A stretch of 34,353 bases of DNA from Gallaecimonas xiamenensis 3-C-1 (lineage in GTDB: Bacteria > Pseudomonadota > Gammaproteobacteria > Enterobacterales > Gallaecimonadaceae). The DNA is taken from the NCBI RefSeq assembly GCF_000299915.1, contig NZ_AMRI01000036.1:1-34353 (forward strand). Direction: 5' to 3'. Each line of letters begins with the position of its first letter. Position 1 is the first letter of the stretch. The notes under the pieces were generated by a model. The model saw only the letters and a list, made by a program, of their open reading frames with translations, made no database searches and was not told the DNA's origin. A program made the translations under genes and the position numbers. Of this stretch, positions 28,389-34,353 are shown in pieces.

Positions 28389-28856
28389 TTAGCGGGGCAC
28401 CGGCAGTTCCCGGCTCCAGACGATAATGCCATTGGCTAGGGCCATTACCCTCAGGCGCAGGCTGTCACCGCTTTCGCGGATCTGGCCATACAGCAGGTAT
28501 TGGTGGCCCCCTTCGCGGCCGGCCTGGCGGGCTGACAGCAGATCGAAGGCATCGGCCCTGGCGGACAGATCCGCCACGTCCCTACCCTGCTGTGACAACT
28601 CCCCAAGGATGCGCGCCGTCATGCCGGCAGTGTCCAGACGCTGGCTGGAATAGTTAGCTACCCGCACCACGGCAATGTCCCCGTCCGGCAGGGTTGCTGC
28701 CAGGGACGCCAGAGATTGGGCCAAGGCGTCGTCCTGGGGTTGTTCTTGGGGCTCTTCCACCGGTGGCCGCTCCGGTGGCCGGGTACCTGTTACACCCAAC
28801 TGGGCACAACCGGCCAGTAACAGCAGGGACAGGAGTCCCAATATCGATTTTTGCAT
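28389..28856 (-). CDS. LpoB-like outer-membrane lipoprotein
   Basis: A 155-residue lipoprotein: signal sequence with lipobox LLAGC (Cys16), then a Pro/Glu/Gln-rich linker (about 22-42), then a compact domain. The domain pattern (DIAVVRVANYSSQRLDTAGM, LSARADAFDLLSARQA, YLLYGQIRES, IIVWSRELPV) parallels E. coli LpoB: a strand ending in VxNxS/T, an amphipathic helix, a YVLYS-like strand and a final IIWS strand. LpoB activates PBP1b from the outer membrane. The resemblance is my reading of the pattern, not a search result, and related FlgO-type folds are possible. Aspartate follows neither position +2 nor +3 of the lipobox (CAQ), so Lol sorting to the outer membrane is expected. Ends convergently 8 bases from queG. 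Confidence 0.55.
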   Translation of the reverse strand: MQKSILGLLSLLLLAGCAQLGVTGTRPPERPPVEEPQEQPQDDALAQSLASLAATLPDGDIAVVRVANYSSQRLDTAGMTARILGELSQQGRDVADLSARADAFDLLSARQAGREGGHQYLLYGQIRESGDSLRLRVMALANGIIVWSRELPVPR

Positions 28857-28907
28857 GCCGCTCCTCCTGGGGACAGCTTGCTGAATGTCCCTTTAACTCT
28901 GGATGAA

Positions 28908-29399
28908 TTAACGCTTTTTGGGAACCCAGGCCCAAAGATAGCGGGCCTGGACCGGTTCTTCCCCGGCTTCGTCGGTGATCACTACCGCCACTTCCACTTC
29001 ACCCTTCTCGGCGCTGCGGATCTGGACTATCTGCTCCTCGCTCAGGCTGGCAACGGCCTTGAGGCTGCCCTGGGCCCGGCGCACGTAGTTCACGTCCATG
29101 GCCTTTAATAGCGGCAATTTATCGTCGGGAACATTAAGACCGAACACCAAACCGGTCACAGATTCGCCCAGCAGGGCAGTGGCGGCGGCATGGACGCCCT
29201 TGATATGGTTCTGCACCCTCTTCTTGTTGCCAAGGCGCATCTCGGCCTGGTGGTAGTCCGCCTGGTGAATACGAATACCGGCGGTACCGGCGAATTTGAC
29301 GGCACCGTTGAAGAGCTTGGACAGAGCCGCGCTCTGCCAAGCCTGGGGCAGTTTTTTGCAGAGCCGCACCATGCGACCCAGCCTGTTGATGGGTTTCAT
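28908..29399 (-). CDS. DUF4442 hotdog-fold protein (PaaI-like thioesterase superfamily)
   Basis: A 163-residue cytoplasmic protein with no signal peptide. NKKRVQNHIKGVHAAATALLGE is the hotdog-fold helix region found in DUF4442 and PaaI-type acyl-CoA thioesterases; the N-terminal KFAGTAGIRIHQADYHQAEMRL strand pattern agrees. Family members are presumed to hydrolyse acyl-CoA thioesters, but the substrate is unknown, and the aspartate typical of active PaaI enzymes is replaced by GVHAA here. It lies 51 bases upstream of the lipoprotein gene and 55 bases downstream of the next minus-strand gene, so the three may share a transcript. Confidence 0.8.
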   Translation of the reverse strand: MKPINRLGRMVRLCKKLPQAWQSAALSKLFNGAVKFAGTAGIRIHQADYHQAEMRLGNKKRVQNHIKGVHAAATALLGESVTGLVFGLNVPDDKLPLLKAMDVNYVRRAQGSLKAVASLSEEQIVQIRSAEKGEVEVAVVITDEAGEEPVQARYLWAWVPKKR

Positions 29400-29454
29400 C
29401 CTTTTGACTCCACTGGTCTAACCAGGTGAGTCTGACACAAGGCCGGGCCCCCGG

Positions 29455-29907
29455 CTAGAGGTCCTGCATCCGCATGGTTTGGTGCACAAACTGGTGTTGG
29501 GCCTCGCGGGCCAGCTTGAGGGTGCCTTCCAATACCTGGCGGCTTTCCTGACCGGGGCACAGGGGGACCAGGGCCTCAATTTCCTCCAGCAACTGGTTGT
29601 CCAGTTTCAAAGCCAGCGCCAACACGTCCTGCTGGCTGGCACCGCCAGGCAGGTCCACGTAAGTGAGTTTCTTGATGAAGTCGCTGTCCTGGGCCTTGTC
29701 GAACCAGGCGTCCAGGGCGCTATGGTGGGCCTTGAGGTAGTCGCTGTACTGGCCGGACAGGCCCTTTTCATGGTCCACCAGATAATGAAGCATCATCCGG
29801 GTCCGCTCGGCATCGATATGGTTGGCCAGCCGCTGATACAGCTTGCTCAGGGCCAGGTGGGCCTCGGCCAGATGGTCTATCAGATCGCGTACGGTTTTAA
29901 AGCGCAT
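29455..29907 (-). CDS. Hypothetical helical protein, possibly ferritin-like
   Basis: A 150-residue protein I do not recognise by name. It appears almost entirely alpha-helical, with four helices separated by short loops (about 3-30, 35-65, 95-115, 122-147). Histidine and acidic residues recur in helix-compatible spacings: HLAEAH, YLVDHEKG, and EAQHQFVHQ near the end. Such EXXH-like spacing is seen in ferritin-like and hemerythrin-like metal-binding bundles, but I cannot show a complete diiron set. There are two cysteine-poor loops and one cysteine (VPLCPGQE). No signal peptide. AAGGAGATAGCAGCC precedes the ATG. It is the first gene of the small minus-strand group. Confidence 0.6.
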   Translation of the reverse strand: MRFKTVRDLIDHLAEAHLALSKLYQRLANHIDAERTRMMLHYLVDHEKGLSGQYSDYLKAHHSALDAWFDKAQDSDFIKKLTYVDLPGGASQQDVLALALKLDNQLLEEIEALVPLCPGQESRQVLEGTLKLAREAQHQFVHQTMRMQDL

Positions 29908-30090
29908 GGCTGCTATCTCCTTGACTCTCGTACCAGCTTTATCAAAGCCAGAATGACCCAGCCTTGAGGCAAGTCAAGTCTGTGCCTTATGGCAGTCAAA
30001 AAACTTTCACGGCTCAGAAACCCAAGGGAAACGTTTTCGTCACAGCCCTTTCCCACAATGCGCCCTATTTATTCGCACGGGAAAATAACG

Positions 30091-32406
30091 ATGAAAAACC
30101 AAAGCCTTTTGCTGCCCAGCCTGGTGGCGTCCAGTATTGCCCTGGCCCTGTCAGGCCAAGCCTTTGCCGAAGAAAGCCAGCCCCAGGATACCGAGGTCAT
30201 CTCGGTTATCGGGGCCAGGGTGGCTTACGCCAACAACAGCACAGATGAGGACATCAAGTCCTTCAGCGCGCCCCTGTCCAGCGTCAATGACCTGCTGGAC
30301 ATGATGCCGGGGGTCAATGTCAGCGAAGGTGGGGCGTTCGGCAGCGACGACTGGTCCACCACCATCACCATGCGCGGCTTTGCCCTGAGCGGCTCCGAAC
30401 AGCAACTGGGTGTGACCATAGACGGCTTGCCCAACGGCGGCTCCGGTTACGGCGGTGGCTCCAAGGCCAACCGTTACCTGCTGCTGGAAGACACAGCCCG
30501 GGTAGAAGTGATGCAGGGCACCTCGGACGTGGGTTCTCCTTCCCTGGACGCCCTGGGGGGAACCTTCAACTACATTTCCGCCAACCCCAATGAACAAAGC
30601 GGCGCCGTGGCATCGGTCAGCGGCGGCGACTACGACGCCCGCAAATACTACCTGCGCTTTGATACCGGGCGCTTTTGGAACGACACCACCACCAGCTACC
30701 TGAGCCTGGCCGACAGCAGCACCAAGCGCTGGATAGGCTCCGGTTCCAACGGGGACGCGACCGACTTCCACCTGGCCTACAAGCTGGTGTCCGAGTTGGA
30801 CTGGGCCACCATTACCGGCCGCATCAGTTATGACGACGTGGACGAGACCAACTACAACGGCATCAGCCTGGCCCAGTACCAGGAAAACCCTCGCTGGGAC
30901 CGCCTGACCTGGAACTGGACCGGCGACCCGGTTGAAGACCAGAACTTTGCCGAAGCCTGGCGCACCCTGCGCAAGAACACCTTTGCCTACCTGCGCCTCG
31001 ATACTCGCCCCAGCGACAGCACCCGCCTGGTGGTCACGCCCTATTATCACCACATGACCGGCCGTGGTGACTGGTTGCCCCCCTACCAGGTGCTGGTGGA
31101 CGGCAACGGCCAGGCCGTGCTGGATGCCGACAACAACCTGCAAACCTTTACCCGCTTCGACGCCAACGGCGCCCCCTTGCTGGACCCCAGCCAATGCGCC
31201 AGCAACGACTGCACCCTGGCCTCCAGCTACCGCCACACCCATTACGGTAAAGAGCGTTACGGCCTGACCGGCCGCCTGACCTGGGACATCACCGACAACA
31301 ACAGCCTTACCGCCGGCCTGTGGACAGAGCGCCAGGACAGGGACGAGTACCGCGACTGGCACAGCGTCCTCAACCCGGCGGTGGGCCCGGCCTACAACCA
31401 CCAGGCCTACTGGCGCCAGTATGACCGCACCTATGTCACCGACACCCTCAACTACTACGTGCAGGACCAATGGGTACTGGGGGACCTGACCCTTAACGCC
31501 GGGGCCCGCAAGACCCAGGTGGACATCAGTCGTGACGACAACTTCCTTGGCCGCGAGACCGGTTCCCTGTCCAGCGACTCGGATCTGCTGCCCATGGCCG
31601 GTCTGGTCTGGGCCCTGTCCCCCAATTGGGAGCTGTTCGGGGGTTACGCCGAGAACTTCAAGGCCATCTCCGACAGCATCCTCGAGACCGATCAGGACTT
31701 TGGCAAACTGGACGCCGAAACCGCCAAGAACACCGACCTCGGCCTGCGCTACCTGGGCCAGGACCTGCAAGTGACGGCGGCCTTCTACCACATCAAGTTC
31801 GACAACCGCATCACCTTTATCGAGGCCACCGCCGGTAGCGGCATCGACTACCTGGGCGAGCTGGACGGTCAGTACGTCAACGTCGGCGGCATCAAGTCCA
31901 AGGGCTTTGAAGGCAGCCTCAACTGGCAGGTCAACGACAACTGGTCCCTCTACGGTGCCCTGACCCTCAACGACTCCGAGTACAGCGACCACAGCCTGGT
32001 CAGCGCCAAGGACCAGCAAGGCCAGGACACCCTGGTCGATCTCAAGGGCCTGGAGCTGGCCGGCGCCCCTCGCACCATGGCGGTGGCGGCCCTGAGTTAT
32101 CACCAGGGCCCCTACCGTGGCGGCCTGGAAGCCAAATATACCGACAGCTACTACGGCGCCTACGGCAACCGCCTGGACGGCACCAGCCCTGTTGCCACCA
32201 ATGTGGATAAGATTGACGCCCACACCGTGCTGGGCCTCTATGCCGGCTACCATTTGGACTTCAACGGCCAGGGCATCAAGGGGCTGGACCTGAGCTTCAA
32301 CATCAGCAACCTGGGTGACACCAACTACCTGTCCGGTGGCAGCAACGGCGCCTACTACATAGGGGTAGGCCGTACCGTCACCGCCAACGCCACCCTGTCC
32401 TTCTAA
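30091..32406 (+). CDS. TonB-dependent outer-membrane receptor (third, unrelated to the inverted pair)
   Basis: A 771-residue receptor with signal peptide MKNQSLLLPSLVASSIALAL to AFA/EES, a TonB-box-like TEVISVIG, a plug domain with NDLLDMMPGVNVSEGG, TITMRGFALSGSEQQ and RVEVMQGTSDVGS, and a barrel ending TVTANATLSF. The loop pair CASNDC is the only obvious cysteine pair. It is shorter than, and different in sequence from, the receptors at 8600 and 11916, and its GC content is like the core genes. The start at 30091 is chosen because the signal peptide begins there; ATG at 29989 would add 34 residues with no signal character. Its stop is 41 bases before a secreted phosphatase-like gene, suggesting a joint role in ligand capture. 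Confidence 0.92.
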   Translation: MKNQSLLLPSLVASSIALALSGQAFAEESQPQDTEVISVIGARVAYANNSTDEDIKSFSAPLSSVNDLLDMMPGVNVSEGGAFGSDDWSTTITMRGFALSGSEQQLGVTIDGLPNGGSGYGGGSKANRYLLLEDTARVEVMQGTSDVGSPSLDALGGTFNYISANPNEQSGAVASVSGGDYDARKYYLRFDTGRFWNDTTTSYLSLADSSTKRWIGSGSNGDATDFHLAYKLVSELDWATITGRISYDDVDETNYNGISLAQYQENPRWDRLTWNWTGDPVEDQNFAEAWRTLRKNTFAYLRLDTRPSDSTRLVVTPYYHHMTGRGDWLPPYQVLVDGNGQAVLDADNNLQTFTRFDANGAPLLDPSQCASNDCTLASSYRHTHYGKERYGLTGRLTWDITDNNSLTAGLWTERQDRDEYRDWHSVLNPAVGPAYNHQAYWRQYDRTYVTDTLNYYVQDQWVLGDLTLNAGARKTQVDISRDDNFLGRETGSLSSDSDLLPMAGLVWALSPNWELFGGYAENFKAISDSILETDQDFGKLDAETAKNTDLGLRYLGQDLQVTAAFYHIKFDNRITFIEATAGSGIDYLGELDGQYVNVGGIKSKGFEGSLNWQVNDNWSLYGALTLNDSEYSDHSLVSAKDQQGQDTLVDLKGLELAGAPRTMAVAALSYHQGPYRGGLEAKYTDSYYGAYGNRLDGTSPVATNVDKIDAHTVLGLYAGYHLDFNGQGIKGLDLSFNISNLGDTNYLSGGSNGAYYIGVGRTVTANATLSF

Positions 32407-32415
32407 TCAGATGTT

Positions 32416-32436
32416 GCCCCCGGCCAGGCCGGGGGC
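32416..32436 (+). other. GC-rich intercistronic hairpin
   Basis: GCCCCCGGC-CAG-GCCGGGGGC is a perfect 9-base stem with a three-base loop, between the receptor stop and the phosphatase ribosome-binding site. There is no T-run, so it is unlikely to be an efficient intrinsic terminator; it could stabilise the upstream mRNA end or lower expression of the downstream gene. Confidence 0.65.
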
Positions 32437-32447
32437 TAGGAGTCATG

Positions 32448-33554
32448 ATGCGTAAGCTCACTCTGCTTGCTTCCCTGCTGCTGGCCACCTCGGCCCAGGC
32501 AGCTGACAACCTGGTGCTGGTCACCATCGACGGCCTGCGTTGGCAGGACGTTTTCCACGGCGCCGATCCGGCCTTCTTGGCCAACGACCTGCTGACCCAT
32601 GACCCAGCCGCCACCCAGGCCTTCGGCGGTGACAGCCAGGCCCAAAGGGCGGCTCGGCTGATGCCCTTTGTCAGCACCGTTATGGCCAAGGAAGGCAGCT
32701 TGCTGGGGGACCAGACCCGAGGCAGCATCATGGAAGTCACCAACCCCTGGTGGTTTTCCTACCCCGGCTACAACGAGCTGCTGACCGGCAAGGCCGACCC
32801 GGCCATCGACAGCAACGACGCCAAACCCAACCCCAACGTCAGCTTCTTGGAATGGTTGAACAAGGATAAGGCCTTTGCCGGGCGCATCGCCGCCTTCGGC
32901 AGCTGGGACGCCTTTGGGGCCATCCTCAACCGCGATCGCTCCGGCCTGCACGTCAATGCCGGCTTTGAGCCCTCAGAGGGTTACCCGCTGGGGGAGCAGG
33001 TCAAGCTTATCAACCAGTTGCAGCAACAGATCACCAGCCCCTGGTCGTCAGAGCGTTACGACGCCTACACCTATCCCCTGGCCCTGGATTACCTCAAAAA
33101 GCAGCAGCCCAGGGTGCTCTACATAGCCCTGGGGGACACCGACGAGTTTGCCCATGAAGGCCACTACGACAGTTACCTCAAGGCGGCGCACCAGGCCGAC
33201 CAGTACCTGGCCGAGCTGTGGCAAACCCTGCAATCCTTGCCCCAGTACGCCGGCAACACCAACCTGGTGGTGACGGTGGACCACGGTCGCGGCGCCACAG
33301 CCCAGGACTGGCAGCACCATGCCAGCCAGGCGGCGGTGAAGATGTATCCGGACGGCGAGAAACATTTCCCCCAGGGCATCGTCGGCTCCAACGGTGTCTG
33401 GCTGGCCGCCCTGGGTCCGGACGTCAAGGCCAAGGGCCTTATTCCGGGCCAGGGCAAGCAAAACCAGGTGGCGGCCACCGCCCTGGCGCTGCTAGGCAAG
33501 GACCACCAGGACTTCGACCGGGAAGCGGGCAAGCCCCTGCCCCTGGTCAAGTAA
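32448..33554 (+). CDS. Secreted alkaline-phosphatase-superfamily hydrolase
   Basis: A 368-residue exported enzyme: signal peptide MRKLTLLASLLLATSAQA/AD. The mature part follows the alkaline phosphatase/phosphodiesterase/sulfatase superfamily: metal ligand D28 (VTIDGLRW), probable nucleophile S104 in WWFSYPGYNELLTG (the usual T/S-x-P-x-Y position), D230 and H236 to H239 (LGDTDEFAHEGHY), and D278-H279 (TVDHGRG). These would bind two metals and hydrolyse a phospho- or sulfo-ester in the periplasm; the substrate is unknown. AGGAG lies 5 bases before the ATG at 32448 and only 2 before the ATG at 32445, so the former is preferred. It likely forms an operon with the TonB receptor upstream and is followed by a strong terminator. 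Confidence 0.85.
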   Translation: MRKLTLLASLLLATSAQAADNLVLVTIDGLRWQDVFHGADPAFLANDLLTHDPAATQAFGGDSQAQRAARLMPFVSTVMAKEGSLLGDQTRGSIMEVTNPWWFSYPGYNELLTGKADPAIDSNDAKPNPNVSFLEWLNKDKAFAGRIAAFGSWDAFGAILNRDRSGLHVNAGFEPSEGYPLGEQVKLINQLQQQITSPWSSERYDAYTYPLALDYLKKQQPRVLYIALGDTDEFAHEGHYDSYLKAAHQADQYLAELWQTLQSLPQYAGNTNLVVTVDHGRGATAQDWQHHASQAAVKMYPDGEKHFPQGIVGSNGVWLAALGPDVKAKGLIPGQGKQNQVAATALALLGKDHQDFDREAGKPLPLVK

Positions 33555-33578
33555 CGGCGCACGACGCCAAGGGAGTTC

Positions 33579-33604
33579 AAAGCCGCCTTAGGGCGGCTTT
33601 TTTT
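33579..33604 (+). terminator. Intrinsic terminator of the receptor-phosphatase operon
   Basis: AAAGCCGCC-TTAG-GGCGGCTTT stem followed by seven T in total (33598-33604), beginning 25 bases after the phosphatase stop. Confidence 0.92.
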
Positions 33605-33615
33605 GGCTTGGCTGC

Positions 33616-33643
33616 AAAAAGGCCACCCTCTCGAATGGCCTTT
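33616..33643 (-). terminator. Terminator-like hairpin H1
   Basis: On the minus strand AAAGGCCATTCG...GTGGCCTTTTT: a stem closed by AGGCCA/TGGCCT and ended by five T. It follows a tRNA-Gly 3'-end fragment in the same way that H4 follows an intact tRNA-Gly. Confidence 0.55.
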
Positions 33644-33649
33644 CGAATT

Positions 33650-33671
33650 TGGAGCGGAAACGAGACTTGAA
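33650..33671 (-). pseudogene. tRNA-Gly 3'-end fragment (T-arm to CCA), left copy
   Basis: On the minus strand TTCAAGTCTCGTTTCCGCTCCA: the T-loop, 3' acceptor strand and encoded CCA of tRNA-Gly, with one C lost relative to the intact genes. Nothing tRNA-like precedes it. Confidence 0.75.
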
Positions 33672-33734
33672 GGGGGCGCCCAGCCCGAGCGACCCGGCGC
33701 GTTCAGCCTTTTAATGGCGTAAGACGCAGATACG

Positions 33735-33762
33735 AAAAAGGCCATCCTTTCGGACGGCCTTT
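33735..33762 (-). terminator. Terminator-like hairpin H2
   Basis: On the minus strand AAAGGCCGTCCGAAAGGATGGCCTTTTT: 9-base stem with one mismatch pair and five T. It follows the degenerate tRNA-Gly at 33769-33844. Confidence 0.6.
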
Positions 33763-33768
33763 CGAATT

Positions 33769-33844
33769 TGGAGCGGGAAACGGACTCCCCTGAAAGGTTG
33801 AACTCGCGCGGCTACGCGCCCCGCCCCAACCTCGGCAAGGTTGG
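33769..33844 (-). pseudogene. Degenerate tRNA-Gly
   Basis: On the minus strand the anticodon arm CAACC-TTGCCGA-GGTTG and the 3' end TTTCCCGCTCCA are recognisable, but the 5' acceptor strand and D arm are missing and the T arm is disrupted (GTTCAACCTTTCAGGGGAGTCC) by extra bases. It cannot fold as a normal tRNA. Confidence 0.7.
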
Positions 33845-33882
33845 CCCATGATCCATGGCACTCAAGCATCTAGTTCAAATGC

Positions 33883-33909
33883 AAAAAGGCCATCCTCTCG
33901 GATGGCCTT
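33883..33909 (-). terminator. Terminator-like hairpin H3
   Basis: On the minus strand AAGGCCATCC-GAGA-GGATGGCCTTTTT: perfect stem with GAGA loop and five T, just after a tRNA-Gly 3'-end fragment. Confidence 0.6.
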
Positions 33910-33915
33910 CGAATT

Positions 33916-33938
33916 TGGAGCGGGAAACGAGACTTGAA
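33916..33938 (-). pseudogene. tRNA-Gly 3'-end fragment (T-arm to CCA), right copy
   Basis: On the minus strand the T-loop through CCA (TTCAAGTCTCG then TTTCCCGCTCCA) is identical to the intact tRNA-Gly genes at 34036 and 34188, while everything 5' of the T loop is unrelated sequence. Confidence 0.78.
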
Positions 33939-34001
33939 GGGGGCGCCCAGCCCGAGCGACCTGGCGCGTTCAGTCATTTAATGGCGTAAGACGCAGATAC
34001 G

Positions 34002-34030
34002 AAAAAGGCCGTCCTTTCGGACGGCCTTTT
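34002..34030 (-). terminator. Terminator H4 of the tRNA-Gly array
   Basis: On the minus strand AAAAGGCCGTCC-GAAA-GGACGGCCTTTTT: perfect stem, GNRA loop and five T, starting 6 bases after the CCA end of the last tRNA-Gly. Confidence 0.9.
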
Positions 34031-34035
34031 CAATT

Positions 34036-34110
34036 TGGAGCGGGAAACGAGACTTGAACTCGCGACCCCAACCTTGGCAAGGTTGTGCTCTACCACTGAG
34101 CTATTCCCGC
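34036..34110 (-). tRNA. tRNA-Gly (anticodon GCC)
   Basis: A 75-base tRNA with encoded CCA. On the minus strand it begins GCGGGAATAGCTCAGTGGTA, has the anticodon arm CAACC-TTGCCAA-GGTTG (anticodon GCC, reading GGC and GGU), T loop TTCAAGT, and 3' end TTCCCGC-T-CCA pairing with GCGGGAA. It is the last tRNA before terminator H4. Confidence 0.97.
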
Positions 34111-34187
34111 ATTGTGCGCGCTGCCTTGGCAACGACTTTTGGCTTTCGCCCGACACCTGACCCTAGTCAATCAAGCATCTTTAAATT

Positions 34188-34262
34188 TGGAGCGGGAAAC
34201 GAGACTTGAACTCGCGACCCCAACCTTGGCAAGGTTGTGCTCTACCACTGAGCTATTCCCGC
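34188..34262 (-). tRNA. tRNA-Gly (anticodon GCC), second identical copy
   Basis: Identical base for base to the copy at 34036-34110. The 77-base spacer between them shares long stretches with the spacer upstream of this copy (GTCGGGCGAAAGCC and GCAGCGCGCACAAT on the minus strand), so the array grew by tandem duplication of a tRNA-plus-spacer unit of about 152-155 bases. Confidence 0.97.
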
Positions 34263-34342
34263 ATTGTGCGCGCTGCCTTGGCAACGACTTTTGGCTTTCG
34301 CCCGACGCCCCAGTGTACCAGACACCCAAGCATCTTTAAATT

Positions 34343-34353
34343 TGGAGCGGGAA
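34343..34353 (-). tRNA. Probable third tRNA-Gly (GCC), cut by the window edge
   Basis: The last 11 bases equal the 3' end (TTCCCGCTCCA on the minus strand) of the two intact genes, after the same CATCTTTAAAT spacer junction. It is inferred to continue beyond the window; a 3'-end fragment like those at 33650 and 33916 is the alternative. Confidence 0.7.

Larger units (their letters stand above)
33614..33782. repeat. 169-base direct repeat, left copy
   Basis: Aligns with 33881-34049 with roughly a dozen differences (one single-base gap in each). It contains, left to right: terminator-like hairpin H1 (33616-33643), tRNA-Gly 3'-end fragment (33650-33671), a 63-base unique segment, hairpin H2 (33735-33762), and the first bases of a degenerate tRNA-Gly. 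Confidence 0.85.
33881..34049. repeat. 169-base direct repeat, right copy
   Basis: Right partner of 33614-33782, with start-to-start distance 267 bases. It contains hairpin H3 (33883-33909), a tRNA-Gly 3'-end fragment (33916-33938), the 63-base unique segment, hairpin H4 (34002-34030), and ends inside the 3' part of an intact tRNA-Gly. Confidence 0.85.

Noticed and set aside
29960-30090. Pho box upstream of the third receptor
   Set aside because: GTCTGTGCC and CTTTCACGG loosely resemble half-sites, but spacing and matches to the 7-base direct repeat consensus are poor.
30151-32253. 700-codon open frame antisense to the third TonB receptor
   Set aside because: Val/Gly/Gln-rich antisense frame of a high-GC gene; the receptor has signal peptide, plug motifs and terminal Phe.
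33974-34156. Short open frames across the tRNA-Gly genes
   Set aside because: Translating tRNA-Gly gives the well-known spurious SSLVSRS-like peptides; the region is RNA genes and terminators.
33605-34353. CRISPR array
   Set aside because: Repeats are 150-170 bases, few, and consist of tRNA pieces and terminators; there are no 30-base spacers and no cas genes.

Overview
The window looks like a chromosomal segment of a GC-rich, polar-flagellated gammaproteobacterium. The conserved gene order (rpsF-priB-rpsR-rplI, rlmB-rnr, nnr-tsaE-amiB-mutL-miaA-hfq-hflX-hflK-hflC-DUF2065-purA), the protein sequences and a MotX-type sodium-motor gene all fit Alteromonadales/Aeromonadales-like lineages. A Gallaecimonas-like organism is my guess, not something the sequence proves.

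Layout. 1-422: 3' end of an FAD-dependent oxidoreductase, sharing a bidirectional terminator with the ribosomal operon rpsF-priB-rpsR-rplI (minus strand, 480-1908). 2091-2825: DUF481 outer-membrane protein. 2813-5913: rlmB-rnr (minus). 6049-7836: LapC/PbgA-like membrane sulfatase-fold protein on the plus strand, lying between rnr and motX (7827-8429, minus). motX has a near-consensus sigma-28 promoter. 8600-14573: two paralogous TonB-dependent receptors in convergent, tail-to-tail orientation, flanking about 560 bases of AT-rich non-coding DNA; the block has lower GC than the core genes around it. 14786-16081: purA, then DUF2065 and a class-V aminotransferase/kynureninase-fold enzyme inserted between DUF2065 and hflC. 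17531-27134: a long minus-strand superoperon for tRNA modification (MiaA, TsaE), mismatch repair (MutL), cell-wall amidase (AmiB), NAD(P)HX repair (Nnr), Hfq, HflX and the FtsH modulators HflK/HflC. Many of its genes overlap by 1-8 bases, implying translational coupling. 27244-28380: queG, divergent from nnr. 28389-29907: three small minus-strand genes (LpoB-like lipoprotein, DUF4442 hotdog protein, helical ferritin-like protein). 30091-33554: a third TonB-dependent receptor followed by a secreted alkaline-phosphatase-superfamily enzyme, a probable uptake/hydrolysis pair. 33605-34353: a tandem tRNA-Gly(GCC) array (two intact genes and one cut by the window edge), its terminator, and a 169-base direct repeat carrying tRNA 3'-end remnants, terminator copies and a degenerate tRNA.

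Most of the window is conserved housekeeping DNA. The parts that look accessory or rearranged are the inverted receptor pair, the LapC-like gene between rnr and motX, the PLP enzyme between hflC and DUF2065, the receptor-phosphatase pair, and the tRNA-Gly repeat region, whose repeated T-arm-to-CCA segments resemble integration-site scars. I see no CRISPR array, transposase, integrase or phage gene, and no clear new defence system.
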